Shown: positions 1-8,269 of the stretch, piece after piece
How the letters are laid out: every line of letters begins with the position of its first letter
Position numbering within the stretch: the first letter of the stretch is position 1
Assembly (NCBI RefSeq): GCF_900637195.1
Contig: NZ_LR134356.1
Coordinates: 1,984,001 to 2,048,000 of the forward strand
Length of the DNA: 64,000 nucleotides
Source: Mycolicibacterium aurum
GTDB lineage: Bacteria > Actinomycetota > Actinomycetes > Mycobacteriales > Mycobacteriaceae
Direction of reading: 5' to 3'
The notes under the pieces: generated by a model
The model's database searches: none
What the model was told of the DNA's origin: nothing
Seen by the model: the letters and a program-made list of their open reading frames with translations, nothing else
Position numbers and translations under genes: made by a program

Positions 1-344
1 GCCACCGCCGCGGCGGGGACGCCCATCATCGCGGCGGCGCTGACACGGCGAACATCGTTGCGGCCCAGCGCACCTGCCGCGCCGTCGGCGACGTCGCAGG
101 CCAGCCCGACACCGGCCCAGGTGCGGCGGCGCGGCCCGGTCGAGGTGACCGTGCCCAGCCCGATGAGCACATCCCGCACGCCGAACAGCCGCCACAGGTA
201 CCGAGCCTGACCCTCGGGGGCAGGAAAACCGAACAGCGTCGCGGCGGTGTCCGGCCTGGTCCAGGCGAGCGCGCCGATGCCGATGCGCATGGCCGCCAGG
301 GACACCAGGCCGACGTTGGCGGTACGTGCGGGGGAGTGCGGCAC
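1..344 (-). CDS. Conserved hypothetical membrane protein (C-terminal part cut by window edge)
   Basis: An open frame runs leftward from a GTG at 344 to the window edge without a stop, giving at least 114 residues; the C-terminus lies outside. It starts 5 nt after the stop of the P450 gene on the same strand, so the two are probably co-transcribed. The visible part begins V-P-H-S-P-A-R-T and contains hydrophobic stretches (VGLVSLAAMRIGIGALAW, and an alanine/glycine-rich segment around residues 95-114) separated by an arginine-rich loop. This resembles small actinobacterial membrane proteins of the DUF4267 kind, but I cannot assign a function. The start is chosen because GTG is the first start codon after the upstream stop; no strong ribosome binding site is visible. 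Confidence 0.6.
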   Translation of the reverse strand, partial: MPHSPARTANVGLVSLAAMRIGIGALAWTRPDTAATLFGFPAPEGQARYLWRLFGVRDVLIGLGTVTSTGPRRRTWAGVGLACDVADGAAGALGRNDVRRVSAAAMMGVPAAAV

Positions 345-349
345 GGGCG

Positions 350-1831
350 TCAGCGCAGTGGCCGCAGCATGATCGGCATGCCGTCGATCGGTACCGCCAT
401 GCCGCCGTGGTCGTAGTGCGGCGTGTAGTTCGGCTCGATGAGCTCCAGCCGGTACTTGCGCAGCAGCCGGTGCATGACGGTCTTGATCTCCAACTGCCCG
501 AACACCATGCCGATGCACTTGTGGGCGCCGCCACCGAACGGCGCGAACGCGTAGCGGTGCCTCTTGTGCTCGTTGCGCGGTTCGGCGAACCGCGCAGGGT
601 CGAACTTCTCGGGATCGGTCCACAGCTCCGGCAGCCGGTGGTTCAGCGCCGGCCACGTCATGATGGCGGTGCCCTTCGGGATGAAGTAGCCCAGCAGGTC
701 GGTGTCGCGCACGGCCTCACGGAAGTTGAACGGCAGCGGGGTGACCATCCGCAGCGCCTCGTTGATCACCAGGTCGTAGGTCTCCAGCTTGTCCAGCGCC
801 TCGATGTCGAGCGGGCCGTCGCCGATCCGCTCGGACTCCTCGCGGCAGCGTTCCTGCCATTCCGGATTGGCCGCCAGGTGGTAGGCCATGGTGGTCAGCG
901 TCGACGTCGACGTGTCATGCGCGGCCATCATCAGGAAGATCATGTGGCTGACGACGTCTTCGTCGGTGAAGCTCTGCCCGTCCTCGTCCTGGGCGTGGCA
1001 CAGCACGCTGAACATGTCGGTGCTCTCCGAGCGGCGCTTCTCCGCGATCCCGGCGTTGAAGTAGTCCTCGAGCGTCTTGCGGGCCTTGATGCCCCGCCAC
1101 CAGCTCAGCGGCGGTACCGGCTTGCGCACGATCGCGTTGCCCGCCCGCGTGGTCGTGGTGAACGCTTCGTTGACCGTCGTCACCAATTCCTTGTCGGTAC
1201 CGGCCTTGTGGCCCATGAACACGACCGAGGCGATGTCGAGCGTCAGTTCCTTGACCGCGGGATGGAACAGGAAGCGTCGATCGTTGGCCACCCAGTCGTT
1301 GGCGATCACCGCGGAGGCCACCGAGTCGATGTGCTCGACATAGCCGGTCAGGCGGGTGCGGGTGAACGCCTCCTGCATGATCCGGCGGTGGTACATGTGG
1401 TCCTCGAAGTCGCGCAGCATCAACCCGCCCTCGAAGAACGGACCGATCACCGGGTCCCACGCGCGCTGCGAGAAGTCCTTGTTGCGGTTGGAGAACACCG
1501 CCTGGGTGGCGTCGGGGCCGAGCGCGCCGACGGCAGGCAGGACCTGGGAGCCGGAGTAGTACACGGGCCCGTACTTGCGGTACTGGTGCAGGATGAACTC
1601 GGGACCGCCGCGGAACATCTCGATCATGTGAGCCAGGATCGGCAGACCGTTGTCTCCCTTGACCGCCTTGAGGCCGCTACCGGCCGGCGGTTCGGCCAGC
1701 ACGATCTCGTCCCACTGGCGATCGAGCAGGCGCTTCTCGATGGCGCCCATTCCGGGGATCGTGACCGGAGTCGGCTTCAGGCGCCGTTTCGCCTGATCGA
1801 TCCAATAATCGGTGGCTGAAATCGCCGGCAT
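350..1831 (-). CDS. cyp136: Cytochrome P450, CYP136 family
   Basis: A 493-aa haem monooxygenase. The heme-binding loop FGGGAHKCIG is present with the thiolate cysteine at about residue 439, the I-helix oxygen-activation motif is AAHDTS, and the K-helix ExxR is in NEALRM. The sequence matches my memory of M. tuberculosis CYP136 (Rv3059) along its whole length, including the N-terminal DQAKRR and PPAGSGLK segments. The start is ATG 1831: an AGGAG lies 8 nt upstream, whereas longer in-frame starts lack a ribosome binding site. It is transcribed away from a TetR gene across a 127-bp gap with two palindromes, so control by that TetR is likely. The substrate is not known; CYP136 lies near the sterol-type CYP51 branch, but no redox partner gene is adjacent. 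Confidence 0.93.
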   Translation of the reverse strand: MPAISATDYWIDQAKRRLKPTPVTIPGMGAIEKRLLDRQWDEIVLAEPPAGSGLKAVKGDNGLPILAHMIEMFRGGPEFILHQYRKYGPVYYSGSQVLPAVGALGPDATQAVFSNRNKDFSQRAWDPVIGPFFEGGLMLRDFEDHMYHRRIMQEAFTRTRLTGYVEHIDSVASAVIANDWVANDRRFLFHPAVKELTLDIASVVFMGHKAGTDKELVTTVNEAFTTTTRAGNAIVRKPVPPLSWWRGIKARKTLEDYFNAGIAEKRRSESTDMFSVLCHAQDEDGQSFTDEDVVSHMIFLMMAAHDTSTSTLTTMAYHLAANPEWQERCREESERIGDGPLDIEALDKLETYDLVINEALRMVTPLPFNFREAVRDTDLLGYFIPKGTAIMTWPALNHRLPELWTDPEKFDPARFAEPRNEHKRHRYAFAPFGGGAHKCIGMVFGQLEIKTVMHRLLRKYRLELIEPNYTPHYDHGGMAVPIDGMPIMLRPLR

Positions 1832-1870
1832 CTGAGCACTCCTGAAGTCACGAGCTGTGGTCGATGTCAC

Positions 1871-1911
1871 TCAGGACCCATCCTGATGGAGGGACTTGAC
1901 GGCTGTCAAGT
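1871..1911. promoter_or_regulatory. Two perfect inverted repeats in the cyp136/TetR divergent region
   Basis: Between cyp136 and the TetR gene there are two perfect palindromes: TCAGGA-CCCA-TCCTGA at 1871-1886 and ACTTGAC-GGCT-GTCAAGT at 1894-1911. Their positions between divergent genes and their size fit TetR-family operators. They could be two operators for one repressor, or one may be a promoter-overlapping site for each direction. Confidence 0.6.
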
Positions 1912-1958
1912 TTGCGCAGGTTTGTCTCCGACGTGTCGCGGTGCCAAGGTTTACAGCC

Positions 1959-2603
1959 ATGACGGCAGAACCGGGCCCCACCGACCTGCGCCGCAGCAGA
2001 GGCGACCGGCAGCGGGATGCGATCATCGCCGCAGTACGCGAACTCCTGCAGGAACGGTCGTTCGCCGATCTGTCCGTCAGCACCATCAGCGAGCGCGCCG
2101 GCGTGGCCCGCTCGGGGTTCTACTTCTACTTCGACTCCAAGTACGCGGTGCTGGCCGTCATCGTCGCCGAAGCCATGGCCGAGCTCGACAAGCTCACCCA
2201 CGACTACGCGCCGCGCGAGCGGGGCGAGACGCCGGCCGAATTCGCCAAGCGGATGGTCGGCTACGCCGCGATCGTCTACTCGTCACACGACCCGATCATG
2301 GGCGCGTGCAACCTGGCCCGGAACACCGACGCGCAGATCCGGGAGATCATGGACGACTTCCAGGACACGGTGATCGACAAGATCGTCGGGCTGGTCACCC
2401 AGGATTCGGGTGCGCGACCGGTGTCGGACGACCTGCCCGCCTTGGTGCGCATCCTGACGGCGACGACAGCGATGACGCTGTCCCACGACAGCGCGTTCGT
2501 AGGCCGCGGACACGACCCCGGCGGTGCGGTGGAAATCGTCGAACGACTCTGGCTGAGCGCCCTGTGGGGTGGCGGCGATGACGCCGGGATGAATCCGGAC
2601 TAG
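1959..2603 (+). CDS. TetR-family transcriptional regulator (divergent from cyp136)
   Basis: A 214-aa TetR regulator. The N-terminal helix-turn-helix spans about residues 15-60 (QRDAIIAAVRELLQ, then SVSTISERAGVARSGFYFYF). The C-terminal half is a ligand-binding domain with no obvious pocket signature. It corresponds by position and sequence type to Rv3058c. The ATG at 1959 is chosen because it gives the normal TetR length; a longer reading from 1896 would overlap the palindromes. It probably represses itself and cyp136 through the 1871-1911 sites. Confidence 0.88.
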   Translation: MTAEPGPTDLRRSRGDRQRDAIIAAVRELLQERSFADLSVSTISERAGVARSGFYFYFDSKYAVLAVIVAEAMAELDKLTHDYAPRERGETPAEFAKRMVGYAAIVYSSHDPIMGACNLARNTDAQIREIMDDFQDTVIDKIVGLVTQDSGARPVSDDLPALVRILTATTAMTLSHDSAFVGRGHDPGGAVEIVERLWLSALWGGGDDAGMNPD

Positions 2604-2681
2604 GCGCGGCGGGCGCTTCGGTGCCCTCTACGCGCCTCGGCTCGCCGGGCCGCCGCCTGCACGCCGGTAGTGTCACGTGTC

Positions 2682-3587
2682 ATGGCGCAGCGGAACGGAT
2701 CTGAGGACGGCTCGGCCCCCCGCTCGGGCTACCGGTCCGGATTTACCGGAACCCGGTGCTTCCTCACCGGCGCCGCCAGCGGTATCGGGCGCGCGACAGC
2801 GTTGAAGCTGGCCGCCCAGGGTGCCGAGCTGTATCTGACCGACCGGGACGCCGACGGACTCGCGAAGACGGTTGCCGACGTCGCGGCGCTGGGCGGCACC
2901 GTCGCCGAGCATCGGGCGCTCGACATCTCCGACCACGACGCGGTCGCCGCGTTCGCCGCCGACATCCACGCGGCACATCCGGCCATGGATGTGGTGATGA
3001 ACATCGCCGGGATCTCCGCGTGGGGCACCGTGGACAAGCTCACCCACCATGACTGGAAGTCGCTGATCGACATCAATCTGATGGGGCCGATCCACGTCAT
3101 CGAAAACTTCGTGCCGCCGATGATCAGCGCGCGGCGCGGCGGACATCTAGTCAATGTGTCCTCGGCGGCCGGCATCGTGGCGCTGCCGTGGCATGCGGCC
3201 TACAGCGCGAGCAAATACGGCCTGCGGGGGCTTTCGGAAGTGCTCCGGTTCGACCTCGCCCGCCACCGGATCGGGGTGTCGGTGGTGGTGCCGGGCGCGG
3301 TGCGCACGCCGCTGGTCGACACGGTGCACATCGCCGGCGTCGACCGCGACGATCCCAACGTGCGCAAGTGGACGGGCCGGTTCTCCGGCCATGCGGTGTC
3401 TCCGGAGCTCGCCGCGGACAAGATCCTGCAGGGCGTCAGGCGGAACCGGTACCTGGTGTACACCTCGCACGACATCCGCGCGCTGTATCTGTTCAAGCGC
3501 ACGATGTGGGTGCCCTACAGCGTGGCGATGAAGCAGGTGAACGTGCTGTTCACCCGGGCTCTGCGGCCGAAACCCAAGCGGCGTTGA
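2682..3587 (+). CDS. Short-chain dehydrogenase/reductase
   Basis: A 301-aa classical SDR. After about 25 residues comes the nucleotide-binding motif TGAASGIG, then NIAGIS (NAG-type motif), the catalytic Ser in NVSSAAG, and YSASK with the Tyr/Lys pair. The C-terminal tail is extended and basic (RPKPKRR). It follows the TetR gene by 78 nt and occupies the position of Rv3057c. A TAGTGT element at 2668-2673 ends 8 nt before ATG 2682, which fits a leaderless transcript and supports this start over a GTG at 2670. The substrate is not predictable; the neighbouring P450 suggests lipid or sterol-like oxidation. Confidence 0.9.
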   Translation: MAQRNGSEDGSAPRSGYRSGFTGTRCFLTGAASGIGRATALKLAAQGAELYLTDRDADGLAKTVADVAALGGTVAEHRALDISDHDAVAAFAADIHAAHPAMDVVMNIAGISAWGTVDKLTHHDWKSLIDINLMGPIHVIENFVPPMISARRGGHLVNVSSAAGIVALPWHAAYSASKYGLRGLSEVLRFDLARHRIGVSVVVPGAVRTPLVDTVHIAGVDRDDPNVRKWTGRFSGHAVSPELAADKILQGVRRNRYLVYTSHDIRALYLFKRTMWVPYSVAMKQVNVLFTRALRPKPKRR

Positions 3588-3590
3588 GGT

Positions 3591-4757
3591 TTACCGGGTA
3601 CCCCAGTCCCACGGGGGAGTGGTCAGTAGTTCCTGGCCTGCGACCTTGGTCTCGCCCCAGTCCTTGTAGAGCTCGATCTCCCAGGCGTCGCTGTCCGCAC
3701 CGATGGGCTGCGCGCCGAGGCATTCCCGCAGCGTCGGTGAGTGCGTCACCACGATCACCTGGGTGCGGTGCGCAGCGTCGGCGATCAGCTGTGCGAGTGG
3801 GCGCACCAGATCGGGGTGCAGCGAGGTCTCCGGCTCGTTGAGCACCATCAGCGAGGGGGGTTGCGGACTCAGCAGTGCGGCTGCCCAGAGCAGGAATCGC
3901 AATGTCCCGTCCGAGATCTCAGCGCTGCGCAGCGGCCGGAGCATGCCTCGCTGCTGCAGGTGGAGGTCGAAGAGCCCGTCGGTGACCGACACCGACACCG
4001 TCGCCCCGTCGAATGCGTCTGCCACCGCGCGCGCAAGATCGTCGGTGCCGGTTTCCAGGATGGTCTGCACAGCGGCGGCCACGTCGGCGCCGTCGTCGGC
4101 GAGCACCGGAGTTCTGGTGCCCACCTGCGGCAGCCGCGCCGGCGCGTGCCCGTCGGCGCGGAAGCCATCGTAGAACCGCCAGTCCCGCAGCCGTTCCCGC
4201 ACCATCACGAGCTCGGGTACCGCACCCGCCCAGTCCGCCAGCACGCTGCGGTGCGCCGGCAGGTTGCGGGCCAGTTGGTCGAAGCCGCGACCGGTGTCGG
4301 CCGCGACCTCGACCATTCCCCGCACCCGGCGGACCATCGTGGTGGCCGGGCGAGCCACCCGGCCCGCGAAGACCAGTTCGCGTTTGAGTTCGGGGTCGCG
4401 CGCGAACGCGGTCTCTTTGGCCTGGGGGAGGCCGAGGTCCACCAGGTAGCCGAAATCATCTGATGCGTAACCGAGTTCGATGGATACCGAGCGAGTGCGC
4501 GGCCCGCCCTGCGCGGTGCCGGTGCGACGCGCGCCGCCGAGGTGCTCGGGGCCCGCCCACATCGCCGACGCGACGCCGCCCTCGCGGGCGAAGGACCCGA
4601 TCACCTCGCCGCGGCCACAGTCGGCGAGCAGTCGCAGCGCCCGGTACAGGGATGACTTGCCGCTGCCGTTGGCGCCGGTGACGACGGTGAGCCTGCGCAG
4701 CGGCAGCACGAGGTCACGCAGTGAGCGGTAACCGCGGATCGCGACGGTCTCGAGCAT
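3591..4757 (-). CDS. AAA/ABC-type ATPase (DUF/AAA_21), third gene of the dinB2 operon
   Basis: A 388-aa P-loop ATPase of the type that resembles RecF/SMC heads (AAA_21). Walker A is TGANGSGKSS at residues 27-36. A signature-like SDGTLRFLLWAAALLS is followed by the Walker B MVLNEPETSLHPD and a switch histidine in VVTHSPTL. There is no toprim or nuclease domain, so it is shorter than OLD-family nucleases. It begins 11 nt after the dinB2 stop on the same strand, so the order is TetR, dinB2, ATPase. I do not recall this gene at the position in M. tuberculosis, so it is an addition to the conserved block. Its association with a DNA polymerase suggests DNA repair, but that is inference. Confidence 0.85.
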   Translation of the reverse strand: MLETVAIRGYRSLRDLVLPLRRLTVVTGANGSGKSSLYRALRLLADCGRGEVIGSFAREGGVASAMWAGPEHLGGARRTGTAQGGPRTRSVSIELGYASDDFGYLVDLGLPQAKETAFARDPELKRELVFAGRVARPATTMVRRVRGMVEVAADTGRGFDQLARNLPAHRSVLADWAGAVPELVMVRERLRDWRFYDGFRADGHAPARLPQVGTRTPVLADDGADVAAAVQTILETGTDDLARAVADAFDGATVSVSVTDGLFDLHLQQRGMLRPLRSAEISDGTLRFLLWAAALLSPQPPSLMVLNEPETSLHPDLVRPLAQLIADAAHRTQVIVVTHSPTLRECLGAQPIGADSDAWEIELYKDWGETKVAGQELLTTPPWDWGTR

Positions 4758-4768
4758 GACCGGAGACG

Positions 4769-5866
4769 CTAGCCGCCGGTGCCGACAGCGCCGGCCGGCA
4801 CGTCGGGGCTGGGCGTGTCCATCGTCAGCTCGAGGCGGACCCCCAGCAGCCGGACGGGGCGATCCACGTCGAACCGGCCGAGCAGATCCAGCGCCGTGTC
4901 GACGACGGGGCCTGGGTCGGTGGTCGGTGCTGCCAGTGTGCGGATCTTGGTGCGGGTGTAGAACGTGCTGGTGCGGAGCGTCACCGCGACACGGGCGACG
5001 ACGCGCTGCTGCGCTGACACCTCGGCCAACGTCCGCGTCGCGAGATCGACCACTGCCGACTCCATCTCGGCACGGTCGGTCAGGTCCTCGGGGAAGGTGA
5101 CCACATGGCTGCGCGACCGGGGGATCCACGGTTGCGCACTGACCACCGAGTCGCCACCGCCTTTGGCGAGTAACAGGATCCACAGTCCCGTCGTCGGGCC
5201 GAAGGTGGACGTCAGCAGCGCCGAGTCGGTGGCCGCCAGATCGGCGACGGTCGTGATGCCCATGGCGGCAAGCTTTTTCGCGGTCTTGGGGCCCACGCCC
5301 CACAGTGCGTCGACGGGGCGGTCGCCCATCGTGAGCATCCAGTTGTCATCGGTGAGCGCGTGGATGCCCGCCGGTTTGCCGAAACCGGTGGCGACCTTGG
5401 CTCGTTGCTTGTTGTCGCTGATCCCGACCGAGCACGACAGGCCGGTTTCGGCGGCGACCACGTGCTGGATGCGGCGGGCGAGCTCGTACGGGTCGTCGAC
5501 GCGCGCCCCGAGGTAGGCCTCGTCCCAGCCCCATACCTCCACCGGGTGCCCGAGATCGCGGAGCAGGCCCATCACGCGTTCGGAAGCGGCGTCGTAGGCC
5601 TGCGGGTCCGAGGGCAGGAACGTGGCGTCGGGGCACCGTCGTGCCGCGGCGCGCAACGGCATCCCGGCGCGCACCCCGAATTCCCTGGCCTCATAGGACG
5701 CGCAGGTCACGACCTTGCGCGGTTCGGCCGGATCCCCGCTGCCCCCGACGATGACCGGCAGGCCCACGAGTTCGGGATGACGCTGGAGCTCGACCGAGGC
5801 GAGGAACTGGTCCATGTCGACATGCAGGATCCACTCATCCCCGGCCGGCGCCGCGGACGCGGTCAT
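4769..5866 (-). CDS. dinB2: Y-family DNA polymerase IV-like (DinB2/DinP)
   Basis: A 365-aa translesion polymerase with the palm motif HVDMDQFLASVE (catalytic Asp17) and GWDEAYLG (second acidic pair). The finger segment has the EPRKVVTCASYEAR motif. A helix-hairpin-helix thumb (WGVGPKTAKKLAAMGI) and a little-finger domain with RSRSHVVTFP follow. It is closely related to Rv3056. The residue in the sugar steric-gate position is Leu22 instead of Tyr/Phe, as reported for mycobacterial DinB2, which incorporates ribonucleotides readily. No beta-clamp motif (QxxLF-like) is evident at the C-terminus. Its ATG overlaps the TetR stop (TCATGA region, 5863-5866), so the pair is translationally coupled. Confidence 0.93.
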   Translation of the reverse strand: MTASAAPAGDEWILHVDMDQFLASVELQRHPELVGLPVIVGGSGDPAEPRKVVTCASYEAREFGVRAGMPLRAAARRCPDATFLPSDPQAYDAASERVMGLLRDLGHPVEVWGWDEAYLGARVDDPYELARRIQHVVAAETGLSCSVGISDNKQRAKVATGFGKPAGIHALTDDNWMLTMGDRPVDALWGVGPKTAKKLAAMGITTVADLAATDSALLTSTFGPTTGLWILLLAKGGGDSVVSAQPWIPRSRSHVVTFPEDLTDRAEMESAVVDLATRTLAEVSAQQRVVARVAVTLRTSTFYTRTKIRTLAAPTTDPGPVVDTALDLLGRFDVDRPVRLLGVRLELTMDTPSPDVPAGAVGTGG

Positions 5867-6480
5867 GATCCGCAGAGCTTGCGCGCCACCGTCTCCCACG
5901 CGTTGCCCAGATCTGTCAGGGTCAGGTTGCGCTCGGTGAGTTGGTGATGGATGTAGTCGGCGTCGAGCAGCGCCGTCAGCGCCGTCGCCTGCGCATCGAG
6001 ATCCCCTGTCGTGCCGGCAGTTTCGAGCAACAGTCGAACATGGCTGTGATGCAGCATCATCGGGGCGTTGAAGCGCATCTGCGGGTCGCGGCCGACGTCG
6101 GAGAGCAGGGCGTGATGAGAGTCGACGAATTTCAACCGCTCCCAGCCGTAGGCGATGAGGCGCTCCAGCGGTGGTGCACCCGGGCCCAAGGGGGGCGGCC
6201 CGAACAGGAACGCCTGCTGCTGGGTCTTCTCGTCCTCGTCGAGCAGGACGATCATGAGCCCGGCGCGGCTGCCGAACCTGCGGAACAGCGTGCCCTTGCC
6301 GACTCCGGCGGCTGCGGCGATGTCGTCGGTGGTGACGGCCTCCGCGCCGCGCTCGTCGACCAGCCGGCGTGCCGCATCGAGCAGCAGGGCACGGTTACGC
6401 GCCGCGTCGCCACGCTCCTGTGGTCCGTCGACGCTCACCGGCAGTACCGGCAGCTCGTTGCGGTCCTCGGCGACGCTCAC
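5863..6480 (-). CDS. TetR-family regulator, first gene of the dinB2 operon
   Basis: A 205-aa TetR protein with an HTH at about residues 28-75 (NRALLLDAARRLVDE, VTTDDIAAAAGVGKGTLFRRF). It matches the place and type of Rv3055. The start is GTG 6480: a TAAAGT -10-like element at 6487-6492 sits exactly 6 nt upstream, as expected for a leaderless mRNA. It is divergent from the FMN-reductase gene across an 89-bp gap and overlaps dinB2 by 4 nt, so it probably controls its own operon and the error-prone polymerase. The effector is unknown. Confidence 0.88.
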   Translation of the reverse strand: MSVAEDRNELPVLPVSVDGPQERGDAARNRALLLDAARRLVDERGAEAVTTDDIAAAAGVGKGTLFRRFGSRAGLMIVLLDEDEKTQQQAFLFGPPPLGPGAPPLERLIAYGWERLKFVDSHHALLSDVGRDPQMRFNAPMMLHHSHVRLLLETAGTTGDLDAQATALTALLDADYIHHQLTERNLTLTDLGNAWETVARKLCGS

Positions 6481-6569
6481 CTGGCAACTTTAGCTCAGCC
6501 GGAATACAACGGACTGCGGTCCGGTTGCGTGGTGGAAGGATCGGGGCCAAGCCAATCAGAAGGAGCACG

Positions 6570-7121
6570 ATGTCGGACACCGTCAACAACACGATTCTGG
6601 TTCTCGTCGGCAGCCTGCGCGCAGCGTCGGTGAATCGTCAGCTGGCCGAGGTCGCTGTCGAGACAGCACCCGCCGGCGTCACCCTGGAGGTGTTCGACCG
6701 GCTGGCGGAGCTGCCGTTCTACAACGAGGAGATCGACACCGACGACGCTCCCGAACCCGTGGTCGCGCTGCGCGAGGCGGCTGCCCGCGCGGGAGCGGCG
6801 CTGGTGGTGACCCCCGAGTACAACGGCAGCATCCCCGCGGTGCTCAAGAACGCCATCGACTGGTTGTCGCGGCCGTACGGCAACGGTGCGCTCAAGGGCA
6901 AGCCGTTCGCGGTCGTCGGTGCGGCGCTGGGCCAGTACGGGGGCGTCTGGGCGCACGACGAGACACGGAAGTCGTTCGGCATCGCCGGACCCCGCGTCGT
7001 CGAGGGTCTGGATCTGTCCATTCCGACGAAGGAGCTGGACGGCAAGCATCCGCGCGAGCACGGCGAGACCGTGGAACGGCTGCGCGACATCGTCGGCAAG
7101 CTGGCCGCCGAGATCGAGTGA
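6570..7121 (+). CDS. NADPH-dependent FMN reductase family protein
   Basis: A 183-aa flavodoxin-like quinone/FMN reductase. The FMN phosphate loop is GSLRAASVN near residue 15, the central PEYNGSIPAVLKNAIDWLSR is diagnostic of the NADPH-dependent FMN reductase family, and a GAALGQYGG flavin loop follows. It matches Rv3054c. The ATG at 6570 is preceded by AAGGAG, giving a clear ribosome binding site and start. It lies directly upstream of the nrdHIE region and reads the same way, but 398 bp separate it from nrdH, so separate transcription is likely. It may supply reduced flavin or detoxify quinones. Confidence 0.9.
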   Translation: MSDTVNNTILVLVGSLRAASVNRQLAEVAVETAPAGVTLEVFDRLAELPFYNEEIDTDDAPEPVVALREAAARAGAALVVTPEYNGSIPAVLKNAIDWLSRPYGNGALKGKPFAVVGAALGQYGGVWAHDETRKSFGIAGPRVVEGLDLSIPTKELDGKHPREHGETVERLRDIVGKLAAEIE

Positions 7122-7519
7122 CCCGTCGGGCGCGGCGGGGGGCGGGAAGGCCGGCGGTCCGAGGGACTTGTCGGTGGCTTCTGATAGACCGGACACAGGC
7201 GGTCGCGACGACGTCGCTGTGACCTGTGACACGCCGAATGCGGCGCGACACACCGCAGTCACCAGGCAAAATTCCAAACGTGTGATTACGACCATCTTGT
7301 GTGTGCTCTACTAGCGGAGCACAACATCTAGTGCCTAGGGTGGTGAGCGGCGAGGGAAGCGATTCGCTCTCGGCGGGGAGTCCAGAGGAAGTTCTGGCCT
7401 CAGCTCGGCGTTGAGTACAGAAGAGCTCACGTCGTCCGGTCAACTGTTCGTCAGATGGGGTGTGGAGTGACAAACGAATCACCGGTCGTCGAAGAAAATT
7501 TCGCTGAGGGAGCCCGCAA
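7122..7519 (+). other. 398-bp intergenic region: nrdHIE promoter and long structured leader
   Basis: This gap holds the paired NrdR-like boxes (7287-7334) and then about 185 nt of probable 5' leader. Hairpins visible in the leader are GTGCTC/GAGCAC (7303-7322, partly over the second box), AGCGA/TCGCT near 7358, and CCAGA-GGAAGT-TCTGG near 7381. A short ORF at 7455-7523 runs into nrdH. I looked for a cobalamin riboswitch, known upstream of some other actinobacterial nrd genes, and saw no B12-box-like signature. Confidence 0.55.
7287..7334. promoter_or_regulatory. Pair of NrdR-box-like sites upstream of nrdH
   Basis: Two 16-bp sites resemble the NrdR consensus ACAC-N8-GTGT: TACGACCATCTTGTGT (7287-7302) and GCACAACATCTAGTGC (7319-7334). 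Their starts are 32 bp apart, three helical turns, which is the spacing known for NrdR pairs. The same arrangement precedes nrdF2 at 21139-21186. This implies repression of both class Ib RNR loci by NrdR. Confidence 0.7.
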
Positions 7520-7523
7520 ATGA
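7455..7523 (+). CDS. Possible 22-codon leader peptide overlapping nrdH
   Basis: A small frame starts at ATG 7455 (or GTG 7467, 18 codons) and ends at TGA 7521-7523, overlapping the nrdH ATG as ATGA. The predicted peptide ends with ESPVVEENFAEGARK. A GGGG/TGTGGAG stretch could serve as ribosome binding site for the internal GTG. The exact ATGA coupling is the main argument that it is translated; the length is too short for coding statistics. It might simply be chance. Confidence 0.35.
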   Translation: MGCGVTNESPVVEENFAEGARK

Positions 7524-7762
7524 CTGTCACCGTGTACACCAAGCCCGCCTGCGTCCAGTGCAATGCCACCTACAAGGCTCTCGACAAGCAGGGCATCGCC
7601 TACGACGTCGTCGACATCTCCGTCGACACCGAGGCTCGCGACTACGTGATGGCGCTGGGTTACCTGCAGGCCCCCGTCGTGGTGGCGGGCAACGACCACT
7701 GGTCGGGCTTCCGCCCCGACCGGATCAAGTCCCTCGCCGGCGTCGCCGCCGTCACGGCGTGA
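7520..7762 (+). CDS. nrdH: Glutaredoxin-like protein NrdH
   Basis: An 80-aa redoxin with the CVQC active site (residues 11-14) and the conserved C-terminal WSGFRPDRI that contacts thioredoxin reductase. It supplies electrons to class Ib ribonucleotide reductase. GAGGGAGC upstream serves as ribosome binding site. It heads the order nrdH, nrdI, nrdE with a 51-nt gap to nrdI. Confidence 0.97.
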   Translation: MTVTVYTKPACVQCNATYKALDKQGIAYDVVDISVDTEARDYVMALGYLQAPVVVAGNDHWSGFRPDRIKSLAGVAAVTA

Positions 7763-7813
7763 CGGTATCGGCCTGAGCGGGCGGTCGGCGGACACTCACA
7801 GGAGAGGACAGGC

Positions 7814-8269
7814 ATGAGCAATCTCGTCTACTTCTCCAGCGTGTCCGAGAACACCCACCGCTTCGTGCAGAAGCTGGGGATGCCTGCCGACCGTGTCACC
7901 CGAATCCCGCTGCACGGCCGCATCGAGGTCGACGAACCGTATGTCCTGGTTCTGCCGACCTACGGTGGCGGCAAGGCCACTCCGGACATCAGCAACGGGG
8001 GCTACGTCCCCAAGCAGGTCATCGCGTTTCTCAACAATGAGCACAACCGGTCGTTGATCCGCGGCGTCATCGCCGCGGGCAACAACAACTTCGGTGAAGA
8101 GTTCGCCTACGCAGGCAATGTGGTCTCCCGCAAGTGTGGCGTGCCGTATCTCTACCGCTTCGAACTGATGGGGACCCCGGACGACGTCATCGCCGTCCAG
8201 GAGGGCCTGAAAGACTTCTGGAAGGAACAACCGACGTGGCACCAACCGTCACAGCTGCAGAGCCTGTAA
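7814..8269 (+). CDS. nrdI: Ribonucleotide reductase flavodoxin NrdI
   Basis: A 151-aa flavodoxin-like protein that delivers the oxidant for assembling the Mn(III)2-Tyr cofactor of NrdF. It shows the FMN loop [10 protein letters not shown], the LPTYGGG segment and the [15 protein letters not shown] loop typical of NrdI. An AGGAGAGGA ribosome binding site precedes ATG 7814. Its 3' end overlaps the nrdE start by 34 nt. Confidence 0.97.
   Translation: MSNLVYFSSVSENTHRFVQKLGMPADRVTRIPLHGRIEVDEPYVLVLPTYGGGKATPDISNGGYVPKQVIAFLNNEHNRSLIRGVIAAGNNNFGEEFAYAGNVVSRKCGVPYLYRFELMGTPDDVIAVQEGLKDFWKEQPTWHQPSQLQSL

Noticed and set aside
7303..7519. Cobalamin or other known riboswitch upstream of nrdH
   Set aside because: Hairpins are present but no B12-box, purine or ykkC-type conserved core can be seen.
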